Origin: Seiridium cupressi
Lineage: Eukaryota > Ascomycota > Sordariomycetes > Amphisphaeriales > Sporocadaceae
Assembly (NCBI GenBank): GCA_036674765.1
Contig: JARVKI010000011.1
Span: forward strand, 186,001-250,000
DNA length: 64,000 nucleotides
Direction of reading: 5' to 3'
The position numbers and the translations under genes are program-made. The notes beneath the pieces are model-generated. The model made no database searches and was not told where the DNA came from. It saw only the letters and a program-made list of their open reading frames with translations. Position 1 is the first letter of the stretch, and every line of letters starts with the position of its first letter. Positions 12,247 to 22,293 of this stretch are shown here, piece by piece.

Positions 12247-13473
12247 CTACTTCGTACCACCCATGAGCTGCTGCGATAACTGACCCGTCAATCTGGCCAG
12301 CTCCTCAAGGTATCTGGCCTTGTCGTCGGCGGTTTTGCACTCCTTCATAGCCTCTTTATGCTCCTCGATCTGCTTGAAGACAACAGTAGTGGTGGCAGCG
12401 AAACTAGCTGCCATCCTCTGGCTCTTCTCCTGTCGCTCAAGTCTAACCCTTCGGTCCTGTTCCTCATGCTTAAAATTCTCGAGCATTTTGAGACAAGCTC
12501 CCAGAGACTTGAAGACGTCTCGTTGTTCGGCAATCTTCACCGTCTTCTGCAGGGCCTCCATGAAGTCTTTCTCTGCGACCATCTCGCCCCAATCTTGTTT
12601 CAATCGGCAGAGTACCCGGTAGAAGTCCTTCTCAAGGTCGCAGTTACCCACCTTATTCCTCACTTTGGTGGCAATCTTTCCCTTCGAGTTAGCGATAGCT
12701 TTGAACGTATTCACGAACCGAAATAGGATGTCGTGCTTGAGCTCCCACGAATGATACGTTCGGATCTCGTTACGATAGCGACGAATGTTGCTCACGATCA
12801 GTGATATAACAGTTGTCTCGCGATCCCGTGCTGATTCTTGCTTGCTGGCAAGCCAGAATTCAATGTCATCGGTGTCGCCTGTGATGTGGAACCGATTTTT
12901 CTGTGCTTCTTTGGCTGTGAACTCCTGGATTCTAGAGTGGAGACCGACGAGGAAATTGTCGTTCTCTCTAGCAGCTTTGAGCATTAATCCGGTCCAGGCA
13001 TGGCCATTTCCACAGCCTTGTGTTCCAAAGGCTTTGATTTGGCCCAAGAGCTCCTCTCGGTCCTGTGGAGACAGCTTGGTCGTGAGTGCTTCAGTCTCCG
13101 ATTCGGCTTCGGTCTTGATGGCGTTGCTTGAGTGCTGTCTCTCAGTGGCAGGGGAATTAAGCGAGTAATCTACCTTGTCGGACTGGCTTTTGCGAAACAC
13201 CTCGAATCCGCCTGAAAACTCTGAATTGTCGAGGTGCGGAAGGTGTGAATAGGTTGCCGGTATAGTTGTAGGACGCAGAGAAGATTTCTGCAAGTATGAC
13301 ACCTGGGTAGCAGAAGTGTTGGTAATGCGGAGCTGCCGCTCCTCGTCTTCCAGCCAAGTGGCTGATCTCACCAAGCACAATCGCTTTGGAGGTGGATAGG
13401 AGAAATCATCCAAGCCAGCTTGGTCAGCTGTACGCTTGCGTCCAAGGACGGAGGCACTATCCAGAGAAGCCAT
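12247..13473 (-). CDS. Hypothetical NLS-bearing helical protein (paralogue A)
   Basis: A single-exon gene encodes 408 residues if started at the ATG at 13473, which has a good context (AAAACCATGG). The open frame extends 51 codons upstream, but that part looks like leader. Basic clusters GRKRTAD and PPPKRLCL near the N-terminus look like a bipartite nuclear signal. Residues about 150-200 carry LSPQDREELLGQIKAFG. A helical region (HSWELKHDILFRFVNTF, then IATKVRNKV, DFMEALQKTVKIAE and VFKSLGACLKML) follows. The C-terminus is a charged coiled coil rich in Glu, Lys and Arg. I do not recognise a named family. The order of elements matches the neighbouring gene at 13947-14744, suggesting the two are diverged paralogues. 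The nuclear site is inferred from the basic motifs only. Confidence 0.7.
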   Translation of the reverse strand: MASLDSASVLGRKRTADQAGLDDFSYPPPKRLCLVRSATWLEDEERQLRITNTSATQVSYLQKSSLRPTTIPATYSHLPHLDNSEFSGGFEVFRKSQSDKVDYSLNSPATERQHSSNAIKTEAESETEALTTKLSPQDREELLGQIKAFGTQGCGNGHAWTGLMLKAARENDNFLVGLHSRIQEFTAKEAQKNRFHITGDTDDIEFWLASKQESARDRETTVISLIVSNIRRYRNEIRTYHSWELKHDILFRFVNTFKAIANSKGKIATKVRNKVGNCDLEKDFYRVLCRLKQDWGEMVAEKDFMEALQKTVKIAEQRDVFKSLGACLKMLENFKHEEQDRRVRLERQEKSQRMAASFAATTTVVFKQIEEHKEAMKECKTADDKARYLEELARLTGQLSQQLMGGTK

Positions 13474-13946
13474 GGTTTTATGTGTGGCGCGTGGTGTGTG
13501 GTGAAGAAGATGATTGCATGTTGTGATCAAGGTAGCACTCCTAGTCATCTCTAGGGAGTTGAAGGGAGATAAATTTATGGATAGAAAACGGCAGGTACAA
13601 GAGGGTTGATGGTTTGCTGAACCCAATGTGAAGTTGTTGTTTCGTGTAGATGCAGCCGGTCAAACATAAATCTCTTGACCCGTGAGATATCTCAAAACAC
13701 AAGCCCAGTTGTTCCAATTCACTCGTGTAACATTTCGGAGCACTCTATGCAGGTGCAAATTCGTAACCACATCTGCAACTGGCAAGCACGCAGCTATTCA
13801 ATCTCATTCCACCCATCACGGAACGCATCTCAAGTCAGCGATAGCCGCCAACATATGCAGCCCAGCGGATCTATAAGTACATCATTATTATACAGCTTAT
13901 TTTGTCCACATGTTGACCAACAGCTGTACGACGGCAGGACTTTTGC
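13474..13946. other. Spacer between the two tandem NLS-protein genes
   Basis: This carries the promoter of the gene starting at 13473 and the 3' flank of the gene ending at 13947, both on the minus strand. No separate gene is supported. Confidence 0.5.
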
Positions 13947-14744
13947 TTATGCTTGTTCAGAACCGCCGGAGTTGTCATTAGCCGCGCCACCCGCCCCGTC
14001 TCCTCTGTCTGTTACTTGACCTTGACCTTGCATTTCCAACAACTCATCCAGAGCCGTTTGCAGGCTTTCGAAATAACAACTTCCACCTGACTCCATGACC
14101 TCCTTCAGTTTCTCCACCCAGGCGCCGCCCTCGTCTCGAGCCAACCTCTCCATATCCTCGACATGGAACTTCCCCAGCGCCTCTAAGAAGTGAGCATCCC
14201 AGCTGGGGTTGGTTCGCAGCACCTCGTCCGCCATCTGGCTTTGTGACAGCAAGACCGACCTAAAGATCTTGCGCATCGTCTCTATGCAGCTGAACTTGGT
14301 CCCGTAAGACGAGTGAACATGGGTCTGGGAGACCATGTCGCAAAACATGTCGTCAATGCTGGATTCCACGTCAAAGGAGGCATCGTAATCCCTCGAGCCG
14401 CAGCCGTAGTTCCTGTTCAGCTTGTGCCAGGCCGACTTGGAGTAATGGTCGAAGCTGTGTACGCGGTTGCTCTCGAGCCAACTTTTTTCGTCGACGCGGT
14501 GCTTGATCAGGCCGGCGATGTACGAGTCGTTGGTGGCGGCGCTATGGAGGAGTGATTTTACCTCTTCAGCGGTCAGAGTCTCTATCCAGGAACTGATCTC
14601 TGCAGGAGTAGGCGGTAGAGGTCTGGCGAGATGAGCGGGTGCTTGCTGTGCTGGCAATGCACCGGGCTCAACTCGCTCAAGTGCTGACTCGGAGCTTTGG
14701 AGATTGTCAACGCGTGGGCGCTTTGTGGGGTTGGCAGCAGACAT
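13947..14744 (-). CDS. Hypothetical NLS-bearing helical protein (paralogue B)
   Basis: A single-exon gene of 265 residues is read from the ATG at 14744, giving MSAANPTKRPRVDN. An in-frame ATG 13 codons upstream is possible, but the basic motif TKRPRVD then sits deeper. After a proline/alanine linker comes ISSWIETLTAEEVKSLLHSA, then a helical domain. Its segments are SSYGTKFSCIETMRKIF, MADEVLRTNPSWDAHFLEAL, WVEKLKEVMES and YFESLQTALDELLEM. A Gly/Asp-rich tail ends the protein. The pattern (basic start, LTxEEVxxLL, SxxxKxxxIxxxR, EVR, late LxxxLdxLL) also appears in paralogue A. The overall plan, a basic stretch followed by a compact helical domain, recalls the Cut8/Sts1 proteasome tethers. That link is only an impression of architecture, and function is unknown. 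Confidence 0.7.
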   Translation of the reverse strand: MSAANPTKRPRVDNLQSSESALERVEPGALPAQQAPAHLARPLPPTPAEISSWIETLTAEEVKSLLHSAATNDSYIAGLIKHRVDEKSWLESNRVHSFDHYSKSAWHKLNRNYGCGSRDYDASFDVESSIDDMFCDMVSQTHVHSSYGTKFSCIETMRKIFRSVLLSQSQMADEVLRTNPSWDAHFLEALGKFHVEDMERLARDEGGAWVEKLKEVMESGGSCYFESLQTALDELLEMQGQGQVTDRGDGAGGAANDNSGGSEQA

Positions 14745-14928
14745 GGTGTCCGCTGCGTTGCTTGGGGTAGAGGAGATATACAAGAACAGACGACCTTAGC
14801 CTTGGGTTTTCGAGTCACGATGATATCTCACACCTGCGTTTATCGCTGCGCATTGCTACAGGACGTGGAACGCGTTGAATGGCTTTGGTGGGACATCACT
14901 TACTTATTGGCCGAATCGGGAAGCGGAA

Positions 14929-15516
14929 CGGCGCGACTATGCAGCAGGTCTTTTCCATTATGCAGCAGGTGTTCCTAACCCAATTGGGAGATATCAATTA
15001 CCGGAGCTCTTAGGTACTTACGGCCAGCACGGCGGCGGGATTGCCAGCTACCGTGAATCGTGATAATCAAGGTCGGCTCAATTTCGTGGATTTTCATGTT
15101 GCGAAATGCGTTTTATTAGTGGTCTATAACTAAAACTTTATGATCACCTTATAACTGTGCATGTTAGCAATCCCTCAAGCTTCCTGCGTTTGTTGCTAGA
15201 GGTGGGTGCGGATAAAGCCATCCCCAACCTCGTCGGCGCTATTGATTGTGGTGCTGATTGAGCCGTTGTAGTGAGCTTGATCAGCGCCAGTAAGGTTGGT
15301 GATCTGATTGAGCTCGAACAATGGTGGGATTGGCAATCTGGTTAAGCTCGAACAGCGCCGATGAGGTTGGTGATCTGGTTTAAAAAGCGAAGTCAGATAA
15401 CCAACCAGAAGTACCAGCTCCTCTATGAAAGTACAGCTAATTTTCGCTAAGGCTAGATAGCGCAGCTAGTACCCAATTGAGTTAGGAATACCTGCTGCAT
15501 ACATATAGTCGCGCCG
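14929..15516. repeat. Inverted repeat with ~480-bp spacer (MITE-like)
   Basis: The left arm (14929-14989) and right arm (15471-15516) are inverted copies. Both share CGGCGCGACTAT, TATGCAGCAGGT and TTCCTAACYCAATTGGG in the same order when the right arm is reverse-complemented. Small indels separate the blocks, and the left arm holds TATGCAGCAGGT twice (14938-14949 and 14959-14970). A further AGCAGGTCCTTCC-like block lies just outside the right arm at about 15521-15537. No transposase frame lies between the arms, so a non-autonomous element or a decayed fold-back is the best reading. Confidence 0.6.
15249..15383. repeat. Degenerate tandem repeat, unit about 36 bp
   Basis: Three to four imperfect copies carry the recurring elements CAGCGCC, GGTTGGTGATCTG and TTAAGCTCGAAC or TTGAGCTCGAAC. 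The best copies are at 15281-15319 and 15353-15382, with a more diverged one between them. The repeat lies in the spacer of the inverted repeat. Confidence 0.55.
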
Positions 15517-18500
15517 ACGGGGAAGGACCTGCTGTATACGCGTCCGGATCAGGAAAGGACTGCCAACATCCTTGTTTCCTATTGGTCAAGTATGCCAAGG
15601 TTTAATGCGAGACTGCTAGAGGCGTAGGACGAAGCTTGAGGTGCTTGAACGACGATCACTTACTTGTCGGTCCGTCATAGTGTCAGCATTGGCCGTGATA
15701 ATCTAAAGGGGAGGGGAGGAATTATGGTCGGATACAGAAGAAGCCTACCATAGTCAAGCTAAGGCGAATGTGCACAGAAACTGATGGGCAATTCGCATGC
15801 CAATATCATGATGATAGCAACAGGAAGTGATGCTAATGCCAACCAATTACTCGGCTGGTGGGTCGCGTTCGGTTTTCGCACAAGGTAGCTCATAGTCTCT
15901 GTACTCGAAATGTATACATTTTATGACCTTTAATAGAAATGTTCTGCAATGATGCGTTATGAAATATTATGCTAACCTCATGCAGGAAAGGCTAAATTCT
16001 ATCATGGACAGCTATTTACCTCCATATTGGATGATCCTCTATATCAACCCAACTCCAATACCCGGCGTTTGATTCGAGGCATCTCGACTTGCTCGACGTT
16101 GATAGGATGGGGCTAACCTGAGAGGCCAACGAATCTCTTACGCACGGGCATGTACTCGAGGTATCGAGAAGAGTGTCGAAGAACGAGCTTGTTCCCTCGC
16201 CATAGATTCTCTTTGAACAATGAAATGATTTGGGGTTGCGCGTAGAGATCTCAGATTAGTCGGAACTTTGAACCGGCTGGGTCGACCACTGCAATGACAA
16301 GGCCTGCTTGTGGAAATACTACGACTTAGTGTTGAGCAAGAGAGGCTACTCTCGGAAGAGCTCTCAGAGAATTGAACGGCGTTCGCTGCGTCGATCAGTA
16401 CCACGGGACGAGGACGAAATATAGTGCTTATTAATGAATGCTGTTTGTTCCAGATCTGGGTGTAGTTCTGCAGCTGTTTGTTTGAAAAGCTTGAAGTAGA
16501 GAGCATGTTTCTAGTTCTTTAGATATCGTAAACAGGGCCTGTATCCTTCCGGTTTCTCTACTATAATAATTTCATCGTCTTGGTTTCATCGCTGAAGGAT
16601 TTTTCTACGTCATTATGGTGTGGCGGCCCACCGGTCATGGCTATTGGACTACTAGTACTGTATCGTGTATGTTCCTCTGATGCTCAAGGTGGTACTGAAC
16701 CAATAAATCTCATATTTCGATGGCTTGAGATAGGCATTCGAGCATAGAGGATGCTTTGCAGTACTGGTGGAATATCGAAGTAACACATTGAGGCCTTTCC
16801 CAACGGCTGGATACTCGTGGCTGACTGGGGATCCCTTAGATGAGTTGTCCGTCCCTCCCCAAGGCTTTTCTCTCAGAGACGCTGATCATAACTCTTTCTG
16901 ACTTCTTCTGTGTAGCCGTTCTTCCATGGAATGGGATATGGTGTAGCAGTAAAGCCACCTTGTCGTAAGATGGGTCTCCAAAATGGTCAGTCTCCAAGAA
17001 CTAAAGTCGGTTTCGCAAGCACTTGCCTACGCCAAGGACAAGCCTAACCTAGCAACAAACAAATACTAGGCCCAAGTGGCGAGGAAAGTCTAAGCGCCTA
17101 TCCTTCAACCGCTAAGTGGCAGCTACAAATGCCAGTACCCTAGTCTGGCCAACTGGCGGACTTGTTCAGATATGTCAAGTTTCGGTTTCCCCACAGCAGA
17201 CGCTTGACACGTTCACTGAATGACCTCGGCGTAATTCATCCACACATCTTACCAATCAACAACCCGTTGATTATGTTGTAGCTGAAGCTACGTTGCCCCA
17301 ACGGACAACTACAGCATCTCCAGCACACGAAAGTTGAGGTGCGACGGCTCTTGCGGCCTAAGGAATACAGCGTAACGAGCGCGTTTTCCAGTATCCAGGT
17401 GGCGGCTATCATGTAGTTGTGGCATCGTGTTTAGCACGATGTTGCCAGTCAGAGACGACGGATGCCTACATGGGCTGAGTTAGCAGTACGTCTATGATCT
17501 GTTCACAGGGGATTTGCAGTACCTTGGTTGAACAAAGTAGGAACGCCTCTCAGGAGCCGGGCGAAAGTGCGAGTGTCAAAGCCTAGTCAGGACATCTTGG
17601 TGGCCGTTCCACCAGGGTGGAGAGATTAAGCATCTAGGTAGACTGTCCGACGCAATTGAGCAGACTTCAGACGACATCGCGAGACGATGTTTCCATCAAG
17701 ACCAGGACTAGGGTCTATCAGTTGAGACTCTCCTTTGACCGGTTTGACGAGCACGATCCGACATCTTCTTAAATCAACATCCGTCGACGGCATTACTTTC
17801 AACACGTAGAACAAGTCGTGACTCTAATGGCTCGAGAGCGCTCGCAACAAGCTGTCCTTCCCATGGATTGCAGGCACCCATAATCATCTCCTGCAACAAG
17901 CCTTATGCCACAACCGATGAGGTAGTTGATTACAGCTGATGCAGTACTCGCAGCGGGTCTGTCATATTTTACAAGCTCCCATGGGTAGAAAAATGATAGC
18001 CGAAGGCAAGCAGCATGACAAGGGCTAAAAGGGAGCCAAAAGGCGTGCGAAGATGGGAGGAAGGGCCGGCATCCCTCTGCATTCGACAACCAAAACGCAC
18101 CGGTATGTTTGCTTTCTTGGCTAAAGCTGGGGGCCATCGGCACAGAGGACATCATGCAGGATGATTTGCTTATTCCTCAGGGGTCGCGCCTTTCCTTCAC
18201 CGCCTTCGTGTGGAATCGCGTGCATTTTCGCTAAGGCTAGCTGATCTCAGGTACATCCAGGGTCCTCATATAGAAGCCGTCCGGCTTTCACGGGAGTGTT
18301 CCATGCCAATCGTTTCTGCAGGATCAAGAATGAGGCGGGCAAGTGTAGAGGTCTCTTTGATATGCTTCATCTCCACCGGTAAAGACGGTGCAGATTCGGT
18401 ATCCTGTCGGTTTCCACGTGTGATGCAGCCAATCCGGGCAATGCACTCCAAGAAAAATAGGCATGGCGGGAACAAGACGCAGACGTGATATGTAATTGCC

Positions 18501-19412
18501 GCTGGTCTCGTACCGAGTAGCATCCGAGTGAATGCCCTCTTAAAGACGTCTTGCGTCTCTTGCTTTCATTCACCGGTCCGCGCGGCGCAAATTAAATGGA
18601 AACACGTCGCGAATCTCAGATGCTGGCGGAAAACGGCTGTATATCATCTTGCAGTGGGGAGGACAACCTACAACCGAGTTTGAAAGGTTCGATGCACCAA
18701 TCACGGGCCGTTTGGGTCAACACCAAGACCAGAGGCGCGGTTATAGCTCACGATCTTCGCGCCTCCGCCGCTTTAGAGATTATTTGTCTTACCCAAGCCG
18801 TAACCAACATTGGTCAGCCAGATTCCCACGTAACTCGACGGCGCACCAGCATACCGGATGCGATATTCTTGCAGATGAGCATCAAGATCATGGACACGCC
18901 TTAGCTGCAAACAAACACGTGGTGCCATGAATCCCATTCAAGCCACAAAAGGAACGCTCCAGGTACTGTGGACATGTTGGACCTATCAGAGCCTATGGTC
19001 CACGGTGTTTCTCGACTACATGCTGTACGTTGCACCACCTGCTCTTTAGCATCGTGAAGGTCGATCTGAGGCACCGTCCTGCAGAGCATTGAGGCCCTTG
19101 CCCAAAGAGGCCAATCCGGTGAAGCAGTGCCCAGCTCAAATATTCGTACAAGCTGCGACGAGCCTAGAGTCCAATTGAAAATGCTTTGCGAGAGCACAAG
19201 AGTCTGTTCTAAGCAACGTCATGCTGTGGTCAGTTTAGGATTCCAAGTATAAAGAGATTGCATCGTGACGGTCGGATTCTCAAATTGCCTCTCATACAAC
19301 TGAAATCAGCTCTTTATTGGTATGAAAGTGAGCTGCCTTGTAAATTCTGAACTCCATCCCCAGACCTCGCCGAGAAATTGCCCGTCTTTGACCACTGATA
19401 CTCGAGGTCGCT

Positions 19413-19722
19413 ATGCCGCATACTACCCACAATGACTCTGAAGCGACGCCGAGGTCAGTTTCATCCCTATCTGGTATGTTAGGTAAATCTAACGTGTCCC
19501 GATAGCAGCAACGGGGATACTACTGCGCCACCCGTTACTGTAGAGCCCACGATCCCAGGGGAGCCACCATCCATGTCACCCATGTTGACACAGTGGATGA
19601 ACAGCGAGAGGTCAGAAGTCTCAATCAGCGAGCGCCTCGTACAGGCTGCTATGAGGTGAGACTTCCCGATAGTTATCTGAGAGCAGGACTGACATTCTTG
19701 CAGTACCCAGAAAAGACCATGA
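19413..19722 (+). CDS. Very small two-intron gene, 69-residue hypothetical protein
   Basis: This gene is too short to show as an open frame. Exons 19413-19453, 19506-19655 and 19704-19722 join to 210 nt. The product is 69 residues, starting MPHTTHNDSEATPSSNGD and ending LVQAAMSTQKRP. Intron 1 (52 nt, GTCAGT...TCTAAC...GATAG) and intron 2 (48 nt, GTGAGA...ACTGAC...TTGCAG) have proper donors, branch points and acceptors, with sizes typical for this genome. The peptide is acidic and proline/serine/threonine-rich, with a helical SEVSISERLVQAA segment near the end. It has no signal peptide or membrane segment. It is convergent with cystathionine beta-lyase, with 283 bases between the stop codons. 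I recognise no family. Two well-formed introns that keep one frame make chance less likely, but expression is unproven. Confidence 0.55.
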
Positions 19723-20005
19723 AAAGTCACAGAGGTACTCTCAAGCGCTGTGACTTGTATATGCCATGATTTGACGGAAACACAATCGTTAGGGGTTGCA
19801 ACCGGTGTCAATACCAGTAATCACGTAGCTTCAGTGCGCTTTGCGTAAATGTATCTTTCTTTTCAAAATTTTACTGTCCGTGACCCATTCAAGGCTGCAA
19901 ATACAGTTCATCCGGAGTACCGCATTTGCAAACTGCGGTAGAGATATATCTTTCGAGCCCCTATACGAAATCCTGGTTCTTCGAGGTCTCGCCTCCAATA
20001 TATTA

Positions 20006-21420
20006 TTAGTTACTGCTTCCCGACGCTCCCGGTGTCTCACCAGCCCCCGTGGCGTGGATCCCGTCCAGAGTAATCGTGACAGCACCAGCTTGTACAAGCT
20101 ACCATGTATTAGCGCCATGTTCCATGTAAGATTTGTAAGGCCGAGACATACCGAACGAGAAAGATCGTCAATAAGGTCGTTCACATCCTCGATCCCCACA
20201 CAGAGCCGAATAATGTCCTCGGGCATTTGCCTCTCTGCCCTTGTCTTTGGGTCGATACTTGCATGACTCATACGGCATGGCATACTGATCAAGCTGTTGA
20301 CACAGCCAAAGCTCACGCTGATCCCCCAAAGACGTGCAGCTCCGACTATCCTTTCCGAAAGCTTGACGTCTCCCGTTTCAAAGGAGAGCACCGCGCCAGC
20401 TCCACTTGCCAGCGACCAATGCAGGTCATATTGTGGGTGTGACTTGAGACCAGGGTATCGCACCTTGAAGCCATGCGACTCGAGGAATTCCGCAATCGCC
20501 TGCGCATTCGCTTGCTGTTTCTCCATACGAATCGCAAGAGTCTTGACACCTCTCATCAACAGAAATGAATCATTCGGGGAAAGGCCACAGCCGGTCGAGT
20601 TGATGGTAAAGTACATCTTATCGCCTAGGGCTGGGTCATTGAATGCTATGATACCAGCCATGATGTCGTGATGGCCAGACAGATATTTAGTTCCTGATTC
20701 GTAGACGATGTCGGCTCCAAGTTCCAAGGGGGTGCAGTTCATGGGTGAGAGCATGGTATTGTCCACCACAACAAGAGCCTTGGGGTTAGCGTCATGGACG
20801 GCCTTGGCGATGGAGCCAAGATCAATAATCTTAAGTAGAGGGTTAGTCGGCGTCTCCAAGAGCACCATGGCCGTTTTCTCTGAGATGACGTCTTGTACCC
20901 TCTTGACGGTTGTTGTGTCTACATGGTGGACAACAATGCCCTGGTTGGAGGCGAGGTAGGTCAGCAGCCGGTTGGTGCCTCCATATAAATCATCACCGGT
21001 AATAACCTCGTCTCCGGGTCGCAGCATTCGCGTAATGACATCCAGAGCACCCATTCCTGAGCCTACTGCCAGAGCGCGTGTGGCGTTCATAATCTTGGCC
21101 ATGTGTCTCTCCAAATGGGTACGGGTTGGGTTGCCGGACCGTGTGTAGTCATATTCCTCGCCACCGTTGGCCGTGGTCTGCTTGAAGGTCGCAGACTGGT
21201 AGATTGGGATGCTCGAGGCTCCGTACTGGTCCTTGGTCTCGGTATAGACCAGTTCGGTAGCGAGTGCGTATCGTCGGCGTCCGTTGGAGGGACTCGACGG
21301 TGCGGGCGAGGGTGGCAGGTTGTGGCCATCGAGGTCTACTTTGGAAAAGGCCTTGTTGAGAGGCTTGGTGCCATCATTGCTCCCGGACGGGGAACCACTG
21401 TTGTTTGGTGGGGAGGCCAT
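20006..21420 (-). CDS. STR3: Cystathionine beta-lyase (PLP enzyme, Cys/Met metabolism)
   Basis: The enzyme cleaves cystathionine to homocysteine, pyruvate and ammonia in methionine biosynthesis. Two exons (20152-21420 and 20006-20098) give 453 residues. The 53-nt intron 20099-20151 is clear because splicing restores the family C-terminus: LSRS joins LVQAGAVTITLDGIHATGAG, whereas reading through would give an unrelated tail. Family motifs include YGASSIPIYQSATFKQ, the cofactor-contact segment YTRSGNPTR, and SGTKYLSGHHD with the PLP lysine at about residue 245. The ATG at 21420 is the first in frame. The frame stays open 65 codons further upstream without an ATG and is Arg-rich there. Cystathionine gamma-synthase or gamma-lyase is the main alternative, but the sequence looks most like fungal beta-lyases. 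A TGACTCA site lies 398 bases upstream. Confidence 0.87.
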
Positions 21421-21817
21421 TGTGAGAGTCTTGGATCGTAGATATTGGTGGCTGATTCGTGCACGACTTTCCGCAGCGAAGAGTCGGTACTGGCTGTCGC
21501 CGTACAAACTGCGACCAGCACAGTTGATAGTTGGGTGGGGTTGCGAAACAGCAACTTGCCGAGCTCGGAGCAAGGCCCAGTGATGTACAGATGGTGATTC
21601 AAAAGGGATGCTCAATTGGAATGTCGGCAGGAATAAAGCTGCCAGCTAGATGTTGTACGGGATGTTTCACAGGACCAAGAAAAATATGTAAGACCACAAT
21701 TCAAAAATTCCGGAGCACAACGATCCTGCACTTTGTTCCTGACAGCTTCCCCCCTCCGATACCCGGTCTGCCGCCCAAATCTGGGGTATAGGCGGTATGT
21801 GGCTGCACTGTTAGCCA

Positions 21818-21824
21818 TGACTCA
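21818..21824. promoter_or_regulatory. Gcn4/CpcA-type site TGACTCA
   Basis: This is an exact copy of the bZIP general-amino-acid-control consensus, 398 bases upstream of the cystathionine beta-lyase ATG. The placement suits cross-pathway control of a methionine gene. The site is seen; its use is inferred. Confidence 0.5.
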
Positions 21825-22173
21825 CTGCCCACGCCAACTATAGCAGAGTTTCAAGTACCGCTCTAACAAGGCGGTGGTTGGCACTAAGAAATGACGTGAT
21901 TGCCGTTAGTAGAAATTGAACTCGCATCATTCGACTGAGCCGTGACGAGCGACCAGGAGAAAGCAAAGACAACCCAACGCGGATCCACGAATTGATTTGT
22001 GTACTGCGTTTCCAAAGCAATGTCCGCAGGAGCCAAACCTCCGATCTCAGGCAAAAAACAGATGAGAAGTGATCAAACTCGGCGCCCGCAGTTGCGCTTG
22101 CCGTCTGCACCTACTGCATATCAACTGAAACCTACAGATCCAACTCAATAATACCCTGCAAAACACATGGTAG

Positions 22174-22190
22174 CCGGTTATATTAACCGG
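22174..22190. promoter_or_regulatory. Palindrome CCGGTTA-TAT-TAACCGG
   Basis: A perfect 7-bp inverted repeat around a 3-bp centre contains CGG-N9-CCG, the everted/inverted half-site form bound by Zn2Cys6 dimers. It lies between two divergent genes, and the regulator is unknown. Confidence 0.4.
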
Positions 22191-22248
22191 GTGTAACATC
22201 GCGTGGCCATGCCTGTCTGTGCATGGCTCGTGGCGCGCCTCCTACCAC

Positions 22249-22293
22249 AGGTATAATGTAGCCTGTACATAGGTATTATTGCAGGCTGTGCAT
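22249..22293. repeat. Short tandem duplication, 22-23 bp unit
   Basis: Copies at 22249-22270 and 22271-22293 share AGGTATWAT, then RGCCTGT or RGGCTGT and a final RCAT. It is a minor, diverged duplication in the divergent promoter region. Confidence 0.5.

Larger units (their letters stand above)
14745..19412. other. Gene-poor region (4.7 kb)
   Basis: No gene can be supported. Open frames such as 16138-16506 (-), 17799-18155 (-), 18596-18904 (+) and 18901-19197 (-) are short and partly overlap others. I see no motif or plausible splice partners for them. The stretch contains a MITE-like inverted repeat (14929-15516) and a degenerate tandem repeat (15249-15383). The 17-base string ATTTTCGCTAAGGCTAG occurs twice, at 15440-15456 and 18224-18240. 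The region may be old transposon or gene debris. Confidence 0.5.

Noticed and set aside
16138..16506. 122-codon Ser-rich minus-strand frame in the gene-poor region
   Set aside because: Ser/Arg-rich low-information composition typical of chance frames, with no context or homology.
17626..18904. Several overlapping 60-118-codon frames on both strands
   Set aside because: They overlap one another, several lack ATG, and no intron structure joins them into a sensible protein.
18901..19197. Minus-strand 98-codon frame with GSSQLVRIFELGTA
   Set aside because: It looked coding at first, but no flanking exons, start context or family could be found. It may be debris, but the evidence is too weak.
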